This document shows, piece by piece, positions 11,831 to 24,400 of a DNA stretch of 55,451 nucleotides. Source of the stretch: Phoronis australis (Eukaryota > Phoronida > Phoronidae); NCBI GenBank assembly GCA_002633005.1, contig NMRA01000827.1, forward strand, positions 63,290-118,740, read 5' to 3'. The notes below the pieces were generated by a model. That model did no database searches. It was not told the origin of the DNA and saw only the letters and a program-made list of their open reading frames with translations. The position numbers and the translations under genes were made by a program. Within the stretch, counting starts at the first letter, position 1. The number at the start of each line of letters is the position of its first letter.

Positions 11831-13804
11831 GGAGGCAGCTTTTCCTATTCCAGCAAACCGGAAGTTAACTTTGCAAAGCGTACAATACAGCAACAAGTGG
11901 GCACAGTTGCCTCTAACTAGAACGATATAAAAAAATTGCTCTGAATTCTTGGGTTTGGCAAAGCTTGGCTTTACCAGGGTATGGGAACAGAACTTGTCTC
12001 AGTTCTTTCATTTATTTAAACAGCGGTGCAAAGATGTTGATCAGCAACAATGGCTTGATTTCTTGAATAAATCACCGTAACTCGAAACGTAAAGGAAAAT
12101 TAAATCACACATATACTAAGAAGATTACTTAGATATGATTGATACATGTAGCATTGCAATTGAATTGCAAATCCCCAGACTGATATGCTCGGCACATAAT
12201 CCATACATTGAAAAAGCTAAGCATTGCAACATGCCAAGGTCTGAGAGGTTGTGTAAATTCTGGGCAAGACCATGTACTGAAAATGAATACCACTTACAGT
12301 GTATGTACAAAATGCCACGTACTATGATGACTTAAGGAGGAGCAGATTTTTTCCTGCAGACCAATACAACCCTCCTACTTATGATTAATTCTTGACAATG
12401 TTGTTGTCTCCAAATTGGTCATTTTGTAAGTTTGTGTACCACGCATTTATTTTCACGCAGGTCAGAACATTGCCAACGCTTCACCTGTTTGTATGTATCA
12501 TGGGTGTAAGTATAACAAGGGCCGGGTAGGCCTAGTTTTCTGAAAATAGCTTTAAAGTAGAATAAACAACTGAAGATTCGTACCCAGTTCAATCGGTTGT
12601 GCAGCAACAGCACAGATATCGATTATTTTTCAACACAATTGGGGGACAAGGCGGAGAACACTTTACAAAATTGTTTGTGTTTTTACAGTCGACATCGCGT
12701 TCAATTTGAACAAACGGTATGTCCTACCTGAATGAGTGATACTCGTTCTGGGGAAAAGGCGGAAGCTGTGAGAAAGGGTGAGAAATCTAATCGTCGTTTT
12801 TCTGCAACTGCCGTCACTTGTGACGTTTGTCCTAACTAAGAAACTTTGATTTGCTGGAATATCAAAACATCAGAAGGTCTCAATAAACCTACTTCTCGAC
12901 ATTCACATTTCAAAGTGCTTTCGTGTACATTTTTGAGACCCCAATAAAGTCCATGCACAATTTACGCGCACCTATATCTACATACTTAAGTTCTGTCAAC
13001 AACAATGTAGAAACAACACCCTAACAAGATGGCCTTTACCTAAATCAAATAACTCAGCATTGTACAATGTGTGTGCGAAACAGCGACCGCATAAGCACCA
13101 AACAAGTTTGGTGAGTCCAAGCCCAGAAACCACGAGCCCGTTTTATCCAAGAACGCAAGTCACGTGTTAGCTAAGATATTCGTAAGAATAATTTTAATTT
13201 CCACACTGGTCATTAACGCGACTCTTAAAAATGGCCATTAAGTCTGAATATAAAAGAATTTTCAACTTTAAATCAATTTAAACGTTTTCGTTTTAGTAAA
13301 AACGCAGAGTCGTGCCTGCAATAACTTGCCAACGACAGTCTAGCAATAACCGCACTTGCGACCTTCGACACGGGCACCAAGAACACACTCAGAGTAGCAA
13401 ACAAACAAATCATTAAATATGTCGTCTGCATGTTAAACTGATAGTCACCAAATGAGTCAACTCTTAACATTTATGTATGTGGTCGTGACGTCCACGGAAA
13501 ATACACCAAAAATGCATTAGGCATCCCTGGTGTATTTGATTGATCAAGTTGAACTATTTTGGACAATTGCAACTAGACAAATCACACTATATCACTGAAC
13601 GAGAAGTTCCTGCATCGAATGATAGTACACTACATATCAACAAACAGAGCACAATCGTACAGTATATCACAAGGGACGACGTAGTGATCAGATTTGTTTT
13701 GATAAGACAAACAGCTTTTTGTAAAAACAATAGTCTGTCTCCAATCCATGTATTTTTACATCAGGCATGCAGTTAAGCAAGCTGAGAATAACAGACAGGG
13801 GCAC

Positions 13805-13898
13805 TTAAAAGCATGGACTTGGACAATGACGAGATCTCGCGAGGTTTGTGAGAGCCATGGCGGCACTAATCTCTTTCCAATACAAGTCTTCGTGTTCA
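13805..13898 (-). CDS. MKX: MKX (Mohawk homeobox), coding exon 5, C-terminus
   Basis: The acceptor on the minus strand is TTTATTTTCAG. The exon completes a Ser codon begun in exon 4, then encodes residues 384-413 and stops at TAA (plus 13805-13807). It carries YWKEISAAMALTNLA (residues 389-403). This matches the conserved C-terminal motif of vertebrate Mohawk (YWKEINAAMALTNLA) at all but one position. It is a diagnostic feature outside the homeodomain and part of the region linked to repression in the mouse protein. After the motif only ten unrelated residues follow, whereas the vertebrate protein continues about 30 residues. The tail is thus shorter, or an alternative last exon was missed. 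Confidence 0.85.
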
Positions 13899-14141
13899 CT
13901 GAAAATAAATACAATGCAAAGGGTAGATGAAATTAATATTAATATTTGGTAAACCATTATGAATATGACATACGAGCTCCACTCAAAACGATGACGTTTA
14001 ATGCTAGCAACCCAACACCGACGGAGCACAGATTCTACGTCACTGTCAATAAAACAATCAATAATAAGAACAAAGTCGAACTTAAAGGTACAAAACTTTT
14101 TGTCTCATGACCGTGGTTTAATTGTGTGCAAAATCAATTAC

Positions 14142-14199
14142 CTTTCTTGTTCAGATGTTTTCCTTTGTTTAACGAAGTGTTCAAGCTCGTCCGTATAAT
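14142..14199 (-). CDS. MKX: MKX coding exon 4 (58 nt)
   Basis: This very small exon is found only by splice logic. The acceptor is TTTTCATTCCAG and the donor GAAAG/GTAATT on the minus strand. It enters in phase 1 and leaves in phase 2, exactly what is needed to join exon 3 to exon 5. Without it those two exons cannot be joined in frame. It encodes about 18 residues (DYTDELEHFVKQRKTSEQE, including the shared first codon). These stand where vertebrate MKX has a low-conservation linker between its two C-terminal motifs. Phase agreement on both sides makes it convincing despite its size. Confidence 0.75.
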
Positions 14200-14584
14200 C
14201 TGGAATGAAAACAATTCCTCAAAATAAAAAGTTCACAAATCCTTTCAACAAGGGATCTTCCAAGTATGCGATCACCGTTGCAGAAGCAAATACGTTGGGA
14301 AACGATGGGAAGTTGATAACATTTCTGTATTCCCACTTTTACGTTAAAGAGAAGAAGTGAAGGTAAGTCTTACGCATTAAGCCAGAGGCTCTAGACATAA
14401 TTTAACATAAAATGCACCAAACACTATGGTAGATAGACATTAAAGTCAGTGAAAGAAGCCACATTTGTGCAATGATTAAGTGGTCCCAACTCGGCAACGT
14501 CACCACTCCCTGTCAGTATTAAAGGAGCAAACCTCAAACGTGGAGTAGTCAAATTGTTTTCGAGAGTTTAGAAGAAACCCATAC

Positions 14585-15010
14585 CGTCGTGAATGGTGCC
14601 AGATACGTGATCATTGATTGGCGAACTTCTGGAAGACGACGACATTTCCTCATAGTCACGTGATCCCAAAGAGCCACGCGAGGGGTTTCGTCTGCGTTGA
14701 TCGATCTGGTGGTTTTGCAGAGAGAACGCGTGCTGGTAAGCATCGTTCAAGTAGCGTTGCATAATACTGTGTTTGAATTTGGCGGGCCCAACAGTCACGT
14801 CTGTATTAGGCAAGAAAGATTGACGTGATTGGTCACTTGCTGTGACGTAGGACGTGTTATTGTCCCTGATTGGTCGATAGAATGGGCTAGAATAAGTATC
14901 CTCGTGATTCCTGTTGTTCTCCCGCCAGACATCGGAATGGTTATTTTTTAAGTCGTCCTGGTTTGGTGAAGGGAGTCTTTCATTTTTCAGTGAATCTGGT
15001 CCCTCATGTT
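14585..15010 (-). CDS. MKX: MKX coding exon 3
   Basis: The acceptor is ACTTGTTTCAG next to 15010 and the donor is GACG/GTATGG at 14584. The exon encodes residues 223-363 plus split codons at both ends. The first two thirds are polar and unconserved (many Asn, Asp and Ser). Then comes KFKHSIMQRYLNDA (residues 299-312), matching the second Mohawk-specific motif (vertebrate KYKSSLLNRYLNDS). A Ser/Glu stretch (DYEEMSSSSRSS) corresponds to the vertebrate EFEEELVSPSSS region. These short motifs are believed to recruit co-repressors. The donor GTATGG is weak, but the phase is confirmed by exon 4. Confidence 0.85.
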
Positions 15011-15073
15011 CTGAAACAAGTCATGGAAATCAATAACTGAAACGTTAATGTAGTAATAGGCTGTCCATCATGT

Positions 15074-15260
15074 GCGGCGCACTATAGGGGGCTGGGGGCT
15101 ACAGTCCCCACTTTTTCAATGCTGCACCGCCCAATCTCTGGGCGGTGCACCACAGGGGGGCTGGGGGCTATAGCCCCCACTTTTTTCAGTGCTGCGCCGC
15201 CCATGGTCTATGGGCGGTGCAGCACAGGGGCTGGGGGCTATAGCTTCTCATTTATTCAGT
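15074..15260. repeat. GC-rich tandem repeat, 3 copies of about 70 bp
   Basis: GCGGYGCANYAYAGGGG followed by GCTGGGGGCTAYAG begins at 15074, 15142 and 15214, each unit ending in a T-rich tract and GTGCTGC. Units also contain the inverted pair CCGCCC/GGGCGG, so each can fold. It lies 60 bp upstream of MKX exon 3 on the transcript. Confidence 0.75.
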
Positions 15261-18200
15261 GACGCCTCCCATGTCCATGTACAATAATTATTCTTTTACG
15301 AGACTTTGATCTGAGACCTAAGTACAGACCTTCCCTGAGATAGATGGTATTTTTGTTTACCGCAATTTGCGTATAACTGCAGGTAACACTTGACAGACGA
15401 ATCATTCAAACTGGGGCGAAACTAGTAATTTTCTTTGGGGGGCCGGGGGGTGTCAAACCTAACTTACGTGACTTTTTGCTGTCTGCTAAAAATCGATTAG
15501 TAGTCCTAACCCTGAAAAATAGTGACATTTCATCACAGCAATTTTATGAGTCCGACTGTTCATTTGTAAGTTTTTCAACGGTAGCTGTGTAACCCAAGTT
15601 ATTTAATAGCTCAAGAACACGCCCAATATCTGAACATGAAGTAGAATACATGGGTACACAAATCAAATTTTTAAAAGAACACCGTCATTTCAACAACAAC
15701 AAACGTGGCGGTGTTTAATCTCTGCACTCAACTCGAATTCGAAATTATTTTTGACATTTTCCATCCTACGCCTGTGCGGTCTCAAATAACCATCTTATTA
15801 TTTACGGTTTACGGAGATGACTGCATAGTCCTTATTTGCTCTCAATGATCGAGTACGAACTCAAAATCTCGAGTACTTACCGAGTTTGATGCTCGAATCC
15901 AGGGGTCATCAAGTGCAAACCCGGACTAGACAACCGTTTACGTAAACTACATGTATAATGTACTCGAGCACGGCATAATGAACAATGTAGACAGTTTATT
16001 TTTTTGAGTTCGCATTTAATGACATTATCGGCGACAATGAAGCGTGGATAAAAGATGTAAAGTTAAACAGCACTACAAGAGTTTATCTCAGATAAGGCAT
16101 CAACAATTGCTTAGAGTACTTTCATCAAAATACTAAGACTTCCTTACGTGGATGTGCATTTGTTTTCCTTTTGTTTACCTTTTGTTTTCGCAACAATCTG
16201 CGGGGCCAGGGATCCGGATGTTAAACCACGTGACAATAAGTTACTGCCTTACTGACAAGCTCACAGTGCTTGGCACCCATGTTCAGCCATGACATCCAAC
16301 ACACTAGTCTGACAATAGCTACACTGAAAAACGGCACAGATTAGCAGCTAAACTAAATTACAAGGTTAGGCTATAAACGCATACTTTGTTCTGGTCCGTG
16401 TTTTTGACAATCGAGTCGGTGGTCCGGAAAATTTTTAGTTGCTGACTTTTTCAGAAAAGAAAACTCACCTGAGATGAGCAAAATCATGCGGGATTCGTTT
16501 TTAACGCATCCCTTGGTTAATCATGGTGCTTCAAACCTTGCTTACCCGTGCTTACGCGTCTTTGTGCACCTTTTCAAACAATACATAAGTAATGAGACCC
16601 TAACTGACATGCGTTTTATATTTAATTTGGTTGTTGCAGGTCTCAAAATAAGTCAAAAGACAGCACAACTTGCTGTTTTATAGCTCTGGTCACAGCTAAC
16701 AGCTTCGAGAAATCAATCCTACTCAAACTAACCCTCAAAATACGTTTTTCGGTAGAAAAAACAACAACTGCACACTTTTAAACTAGAATGGAAAATAAAA
16801 AAAAATAATTTCGAGTTTGACTTGGAGTACCAAGACATATCCTCGGCTCCTACAGTACATGTAGTTCAATATAATTTACGCAAGCTTTCTTTTCAACCTT
16901 TACATTTTTCTGAGATCAAATCTTTCGTTATTGGTTTCAGAACTCATGCCACAGAATCATTCATTTGCGAGTAGAACACAGTCATCTTATCTCGTCTCTT
17001 AGTATACCTCCGAGAGGCAGTTTTTGTAAGCCTAGGAAGTATCTCAATCATTGACTGACGAATGAAAATTCAAAGGTGCTTACGCTCACGGGTCAAGGTT
17101 GAATCTTTACTAATCGTTCTTCGCTTTTCTGGAAAATGTTCACCAAGTGCTACAAGGTTTAGCAAAATGGATTCTGACATTTAAGTAGATATTTACCGTA
17201 AATGAGTGAGCGACGAAACTGCATCATCGATTTATTTCGCTAATGTCTCCTTTCTGTTGCGACCACACGGATAAAAATCACAACAAAGACAGAATTGATT
17301 TTCAACGTTTTTAGGGTAGACTTGCTTGCATTATGCCGTGTATGTATTTGAGCTCGCCAAAATATTTTTGTAAACCTCACATTCATAGAATTCGGACTTT
17401 TCACATCCAGTGCGTATAATCGCTACACTGGCGATTTTAGGATATCTTAAGTTGGGCCCGAAGGAAGTTTTTTGTCCAGTGTGTTTTTTCCTTGACCAAC
17501 TTTTTTCTCTGCCCAAGTAAACCGATAATTATTGTGGGTCACCCCCACACCCAGAACTGGCGTCCCTGTGTGCAAGAAAAATTATTTTTTAAATCGTTCG
17601 TTTTTAAAAGACAAAGAAACATACACGATGGTTCTCCGACACTGAACCGTTGTAGCGGAGAGTTCAGTTGTAACAATACCGTCATAGCTAATCAATATAT
17701 GACATGCACTAACTGACATCTCCATTCCGTATCAGCCACCGATCAAAACAAGTACCTGCAACGGGGTCAAAAACCGGTCATTTGGCGCATGAACATGCAT
17801 TGAAAACCTGATGGGATATGTCAGTCGTAACTTACATAATTGTCGGGTCTAGCATGTTGTAAGGGAGGAGCGGGTGACTAATATTTTCAAAGAAAAAATG
17901 GTACGTCTTTAATAAATGCTTACGCGTTTTTTTGTTGTTTTTTTGTTTTTTGGTCGTGACTGTTGGAGGCTGCTCATTGCCCTCTAAATTCCCCCAATAA
18001 GCAACCGCCATGTTTCACATCACATTTACGACATGTTTAACACATGAAAAACGGGAAAATATGCAAAACACAATTCGGATTAGGTTGAGCCGGAGACTTA
18101 ACTTAGTGAATCGTCAATGGCGATGACATTTGTTTACTCAATTCGTGCATGAGCAGCTAACAAACACGCGACCAAAAAAACCGCAATGTTCAAAAACAGT

Positions 18201-19008
18201 ATCGGATCATTATGCAGCTAAACTTTTTTTCTGATATCAAACTGGACACTCAGCGGTGTTCGGAGCTAACAAGGAACGCAACTAGTAGCAAAGACCTAAG
18301 GAAGCTCTAAGCGAATCATTTTCAATTTTTTTTACCAAATTGTTTTCTTAGCTTTTGAAAACTACTTGGAATTTCAATTGCGTTATATATGTGCCTACTA
18401 AGAACCAGGCGCCAATATGGGAACCTGTCCCTATCCAGAATGAGGCGCCTACGCCAATAAGCGAACCGCTTTAGTGGGAAAATGCTTGAAAGTGATGTTC
18501 CGAATATTCCTTTTTCAATTCTCATCTACATGTATATGACTCGTGAAGCGTAGAGCAGAACCTTGCGTATGGTATTTAGGCTCGAATGTTACAGTGCATA
18601 TAGGCTCGAACATTATACCAAGACGTGCTGCATGTAAATGTATTTAGCATGAAACTTTATTTTGGACGCCTGTTATTTTTCATTGAAAACTGTAAGCATT
18701 TTAGTTTTACTAAGAAAGTTATCTCAATGGTTTACACCAATCAATACTGTAATATATCTCTCCAAACATGTCTCACTAGTCAGATCTAATCCAATTAATA
18801 ATTTTCTTGTTTTGTTCGTACATAAAAACTGAACTCCGTTCTTACCTATTATTCCTACTAGTTACATAAAACTTTGAGTCTAACAGAACCTCTTTTCTGA
18901 GATATAATCATAAAATGCGCTGTCAACTATGAGCAGTAAAAATGTTTCGCATAGCGAAAGACCGAACTTTTTGACGAGGATAAGTGTGTGTATGTATCCA
19001 CTGCAAGG

Positions 19009-19292
19009 CATGCGCCTGCACAAAGGACACTAGCATGCGCCTGCACAAAGGACACTAGCATGCGCCTGCACAAAGGACACTAGCATGCACCTGCACAAAG
19101 GACACTAGCATGCGCCTGCACAAAGGACACTAGCATGCGCCTGCACAAAGGACACTAGCATGCGCCTGCACAAAGGACACTAGCATGCGCCTGCACAAAG
19201 GACACTAGCTTGCGCCTGCACAAAGGACACTAGCTTGCGCCTGCACAAAGGACACTAACTTGCGCCTGCACAAACGACACTAGTCTGCGCCT
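19009..19292. repeat. 25-bp minisatellite, 11 copies
   Basis: The unit CATGCGCCTGCACAAAGGAC plus ACTAG is repeated eleven times, followed by a partial copy. The first eight units are nearly identical; the last three drift (GCTTGCGCC, AACGACAC), as expected at one edge of an array. It sits in MKX intron 2. Confidence 0.9.
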
Positions 19293-20305
19293 ATAAGCGA
19301 AACTTAGACGCATGTGCCCATACGTGAAATACAAGACTAAACAATTTCGGCCAAAAAACGCTTAACACACTCTTTCGGATATTGGCACAAGGCGCGCATA
19401 TACAGTGTTCAAATTGTGTTCAAAATATGGATAAAAATGCACTAATAATCTCTTTTCTAAATTCCACAATTAGGTTAAGATAGATAAATTATTTGTTGTC
19501 AGTTTTCAAAACGGGAAAACACTAGCCACTGAAAATTCAAATCAAAAAACGAAGCTTACACTTCAGCTAGTAGCCAATAAAATCTTGCATTAGAATTTTG
19601 ATATTTATTTACCTACAGCAGATAGTCCCTTTAACAGTAAAACGACTTTCATAAACAGTGTTATTGTAAATCAATTTCGATTTCATTTTATGCTGAGAAG
19701 TTTGGCATCAAACGGAAATGCTATCAATTAATGAAAGGATACAAGACTTTTGATAATCGTGTTATTTTACTGATAAATACCGCATTTACTAGACACTCGT
19801 CATTGTCTCTGCTCAGTGTCCATCCAGTAACACAACCGAAAACATGGAGGGCAAAATGAACGTGAAAACCAGCGTTTTACTTTCATTCCGATTTTTGACG
19901 AATTTCCTATAACGGTAATCCTTCACCTATTTCGCGAACAATGTAACGTACAAAAGGAATTTCGTCAAGTCAAACTTAAAAAATAAAGCTTAAGAAAATC
20001 TTCAGTAGTTAATCTATCTTGTTTAGATGTCATAAAACAACATTTGGTTAAGTGTCTAATATAATGCTTGTAAGAGTGATCATTTTTGAAAAATGGAAAG
20101 AAGACTGTTTTGAAAATGCGAAATAAGTGAATAATTAAAGTATGATTTTCGTATGAAAAATGTCAGTGGTTGGCGTTAATTCAACGATATTCAAAACGCA
20201 GTCGCAGATATCGACTTAAGACTTGCCTTTGGATTTTCAATGCCATTCGTTATCATGGGAATTGAATTAAACATCGGGACTAGGATTCTCGTCCTGAATT
20301 ATTCC

Positions 20306-20447
20306 CAGTGGCGGATTTAGGGAGGGTGCAAGGGGGCCATGCCCCCCTAAAATTCGTCTAGATTCCATTTGTCAGTTCGAGGATGCGAATGTCTCACGGG
20401 CAAAATCCTGCCCTACCCCCTAACTCAAACTCCTGGATCCGCCCCTG
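20306..20447. mobile_element. 142-bp MITE, CAGTGGCGGAT family, with 5-bp target duplication
   Basis: It starts with CAGTGGCGGATTTAGG, ends with CTGGATCCGCCCCTG, and is flanked on both sides by ATTCC. The inside is rich in runs of C and G. A relative with the same ends lies at 53200-53361, also with a 5-bp duplication. Ends of this type recur across marine invertebrate genomes. Confidence 0.75.
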
Positions 20448-20751
20448 ATTCCAGACAGGAGTCATCGCCAAGATATGTGAATTAACTTGTCAACTGCGAA
20501 TGATCTATTGTCTCCTACTGTTGAATCGAGCATTTGACCCCCAAGTCAACCACGTACTTGACAATACGTGAAACCCAGTTTAGTCGAAATCAACTCGACA
20601 GACTCAAACTCTAGACTTCACCAATCACGCCACGCGATTCGAGTACAAATAGGTAAGTTTACCCAGGGCGTGCATGCAATTGGTCAATTTTCGAGTCGAG
20701 TTTCGAAAACAGCGACTAAATACATTTTATGCGACAGATGTCATCTCTAAC

Positions 20752-21092
20752 CTGTGACGGTATGTTCCTCGTCGCTCCAACCCATACTCGATTCCTCCCC
20801 TGAACTGACACTCAGTAGCTCGGCGTTGCCGGCTACATGGCTGTTGTACATTTTTATCCTCGACGACCAACTGATGCCTGGATGTCGCACGGTGTTCTTC
20901 AAGCGCCGGCGCGCATTTGCGAACCAATTTGACACTTGCGTGAGAGACATGTGCGAGCCGACAGCCAGGTTTGCTTTTTCCGCTTTAGTCGGATAGGGAT
21001 TGTTTTTGTTTTTATACAGCCATTGCTTGAGTGGACGGGCCATGTCTTGTAAAGTCTGTCTTTTCTGCCTTGGGCGATCCTGCACAGGGCGC
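20752..21092 (-). CDS. MKX: MKX coding exon 2, TALE homeodomain
   Basis: On the minus strand the acceptor is ACATTTTCAG and the donor ACAG/GTTAGA. The exon completes an Arg codon from exon 1 and encodes residues 109-221. The homeodomain spans roughly residues 116-177. It has the three-residue TALE insertion (NPYPT, 139-143) and the recognition helix WFANARRR (164-171) with Ala at position 50, as in MKX and IRX. The preceding KRQTLQDMARPLKQWLY and the following LKNTVRHPGISW and YN..V.GNAE..SVSS are close to vertebrate Mohawk and differ from IRX or TGIF. The protein is a nuclear DNA-binding repressor, in vertebrates needed for tendon and muscle differentiation; its role here is unknown. A MITE at 21193 lies 100 bp upstream of the acceptor. 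Confidence 0.95.
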
Positions 21093-21192
21093 CTGAAAAT
21101 GTATAAAAAAGTGTTAGTGAAACGTCATTTTCTGTACTATACGTTTCAAATAGACACCGCTGACGCAGCCATCTCACACGGAAGTAATATTT

Positions 21193-21449
21193 CATGCGTG
21201 CACTCAGAGGGGGTGGGGGCACGCCCCCCCCCCCCCNCCCCATTTGGCGAAGTGGGCAAAAAGGTCCGCTTCAGAGAAACAAAAAGTTCGGGAAAAAGAG
21301 ACAAAATTCCACTAAAAGGCGCGAATGCACATTTCAAAACTCTGGACGTGGTACCCCGTCTTTTTTTAGTACCCCGTTTTTTTGTTAGTAACAGGTCAAC
21401 ATTCTCAAAGATTCGAGCCACCCTATATCTTAGGCTGGGTGTGCGCATG
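21193..21449. mobile_element. 257-bp MITE, CATGCGYGCAC ends, copy A
   Basis: It begins CATGCGTGCACTCAG, ends CTGGGTGTGCGCATG, and is flanked by a TATTT duplication (21188-21192 and 21450-21454). Inside are a poly-G/poly-C run with an N at 21237, CGAAGTGGGCAAAAAGGTC and ATTCGAGCC. The reverse complement of the same blocks forms copy B at 34092-34322. Confidence 0.75.
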
Positions 21450-24400
21450 TATTTTAATACTAAAAAACTGCTAAATATTCTAAGCTAACTGTCACGAATC
21501 CAGGAAGCGAACAAAGACATCGTGTGTTCGTTTAGATTCGTCGAGACATTTTAATGTGTGTAAATACAATAGGCGCTTTACAAAATTTGATGTACAATTG
21601 GAGCTTTCCGGCAAAAATCAAGAGAACTATGGTGGTGGTCATCCTACTCCTGCGGCCTGCATGGGCGTTAACCCGCGACTTTACGGTACATTTGAGTTGA
21701 AATAGAGTGGCCACTGCAGAGCATGAATGTTTTCACATTTCAGAAGTCGGAAGAGGGCAGAAACAGAACAGAACAGACATATTACAAGCATGTCTACACC
21801 TGGACGCTAAGAGACTATGCTAATGAAATGAAATGAAATCAAATCAATGAGATGAAAAACAGTGTCGAGCATGTTTTGAATGCATCCAGTATGTTTACTA
21901 CGGGCCTGTTTGTTTGCGTAAACGGAAGCTATGCCACACATGCGCACACAATACTGTAATGGCCACTGCGCTAGGTACAGTTCACTGATCAAGGCACAGA
22001 TCACTGACAAGCATGCCCGCCAGCACTGCTGTACACTAGCAAGGACAACAAATGTGAACCACTTTTATAAAGCGTGGCATTCGCCCTGTTTGTCCGGCAT
22101 AGCTTAAACATCGGCTTGGTATCATAAGAATACCTTTGCCAAAATTGACAAACAATTTCTTCAGAGAGAGTGGGAGTAACATACTCTCCAAACGATAAAA
22201 ACTGACAAAAATACAGGCAACAGACTTCATATTCAACGTAGAGACTATTTGTATTCGTACACCATATCTCGGGTTGCACAATCAATTCGCACCAACAGAT
22301 AGCGATACAATCTTGCAGAAATGCTCTACATAAAACAACTCCGTACCAAACCGAGGAGGACCAGTTTTTGGTCCTTTTGAAACAGAGCATTTCCATCATG
22401 AACCACAACAATAATACGAGAAAACAGCAACGCCCCAAAAATACATTGACTTGTCATTTTCCTTGGATTATTATGACGTGAGCGTTCCAGAAATAGAAAC
22501 GGGTGTGTATCAAATAAACATACGGGTTTTGTTTGTTCGTCTGTCGCCACAGGCGGGCAAGTTTTAGTTTCAACTCGACATGTTTTTCATTGAAATGCAC
22601 TTGCTGTTTACAATTATGCTGTAGGCCCTATCAAGGATGGCATCAATTTTCAAAATCATGAACTTCAAAAGGAGACAGACAAACTGACGAACAATTTCTA
22701 GTAAGATTATAAACCCAAATACAACGAGAAGACTGTGAAATGCGTTTTAAAACAGGGGTGTGCTCACGGTGTTAGGTTTATTGCCAGCAAGATCACAGAG
22801 ATGTTCGCGAGATCGCCACGCATTACAAGCGAAGCGGTGATGTCATTCGTACCTATTTCGCTTCACAGAAGGCACCCCAGTTTTAGGGGAACGTTTTTGG
22901 TGATATGTTCTGATGCCAAGGTAATTTTCTATAGCAAAACAAGCCTATTCCAACGTTGCAAGGTACATCATTACTGTTAACGTTTGACGCAAAAATGAAT
23001 CTACTCTTAAAGCCGCTTGAAGTTTTCGGGGTCGGATTAGTCCGTTAAGAATAGCTACAGCTTAGGGGCCCTAAACCTTCCCAAGAGGAGCTCGAAACAT
23101 TGAGGCAACCGGGGGAACCCGTGAACACCGGGGCAGTCAAATTATCCAGAATCAATTATGGCTAAGGGTTCACAATGAGGGACTAACCAGCTATACATTA
23201 AGACAACCTGTTGGCTGTTGCTAATGCTCGAGATCATGTTGAATGAGTAGACTAACAGCGGCACTCATCGCGTTACATGCTGAAAGCAACATATCTGTGC
23301 TGGTTCCGTGAGTGAACGCTAGAAGGAGCTAAAAGCTGACACTTTGGCAAAAATGCTTTCGGAACATATCACAAAGATCAACTGTTGATTTAGATGACTT
23401 GTCATGATGAAATAATTTTAAACGTGTTCCCTATAGTCAAAGTAGAGGTGGTTTTGGGACTTGCAGTTCGACATTGCATAAATTGAAACCAGGGCCTGCA
23501 ACTTGGCGGGTAACGGCTTGCCACTATTAGTTCCATCAGCTGCTTGCAAGGTCCAGAAACCATCTCAAATCTGAATAAAAAAACAAGATGACACCAATTC
23601 AATAGAGGCAAGTGCTCGAAACCAAGCGTTTGACGGGAAGTATATGACGTTACTTAGCAATAACTGTAGTTTCTTCCCAACCCTACAAATCACATCAAAT
23701 TTTGTACAGAACAAGTTGAGAACAATTTTATAGGGGAGATGAGAAGGTCAGTGTCAACATTTTTACACAAATTTCAGGCGTTTCTCTAACTTCAATTAGG
23801 AATACATGCATGCTTCAAATCCAGTTCAACTTTTTCACCATAACAATTGTAGATGGAAAAGTTGTCGTTTGCCGGGTAATTTTGTAGTGGGGTGAAGTGA
23901 GAAGCCCAAGACAGCCAAAACTGTTTCCACGTAAAATGATGTAAGCTTGATAACAGAATTTAGTAAGTCTATAGCTAGGTGCCACTGCCTCATCAGTTAT
24001 TCTGGGGATTTGAACCGGTTCATTTCTGTTAAATCAATAATCCCTGTTCTAATCTAAACAGAAAGCAAGACATGACACGGATTTTATACTAGTTAGTGGT
24101 ATAAATCAAAAACTGTTTTTCGACAGAAGGTGCTGGTTTATGGTCATTTTATAATGACTATACGAACGAATAAGTACTAAAAGGTTACTTTCTCACAGCA
24201 CGACATTGAGGGAAATGAGACAGAAAATGAGCCCAATCGAAGGTAAGTTAGCAGCCAATACCGTGGTTGGTAGGCACAGCTTAGTGATTGACGAGTACGT
24301 CCAGCAGAGGCGAGAATGAAATCTTCTCGTTACTTGCGGCAATTCCAATAATGATGGCATTTGTCAATTTCTTACATACGTACCATTTGAGATCAGGAAC

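Larger units (their letters stand above)
6448..13804. other. Intergenic region between the WBP1-like gene and MKX 3' end
   Basis: The two genes converge on this 7.3-kb region. Its first part may be 3' UTR of the WBP1-like gene. The rest holds a hairpin element (8705-8770), a SINE-like repeat (8795-9268), a MITE (9587-9777), a 24-bp tandem repeat (9786-9914) and a second MITE (11690-11830). The 3' UTR of MKX must start at 13804 and run leftward. I saw no strong AATAAA on the minus strand close to the stop. No other gene is supported. Confidence 0.5.
15011..20751 (-). other. MKX: MKX intron 2 (5.7 kb)
   Basis: The intron between the homeodomain exon and exon 3 has a GTTAGA donor and a TTTCAG acceptor. 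It holds a three-copy GC-rich tandem repeat close to the acceptor (15074-15260), the 25-bp minisatellite at 19009-19292 and the 142-bp MITE at 20306-20447. No further exon fitting phase 1 to phase 1 was seen. Any enhancers cannot be told from sequence alone. Confidence 0.7.

Noticed and set aside
18961-19292. CRISPR-like array
   Set aside because: Units are contiguous with no unique spacers, in animal DNA. It is a minisatellite.
22001-22438. 145-codon open frame on the minus strand in MKX intron 1
   Set aside because: No recognisable domain, odd composition rich in Cys, Leu and Phe, and no splice context. Chance open frame.
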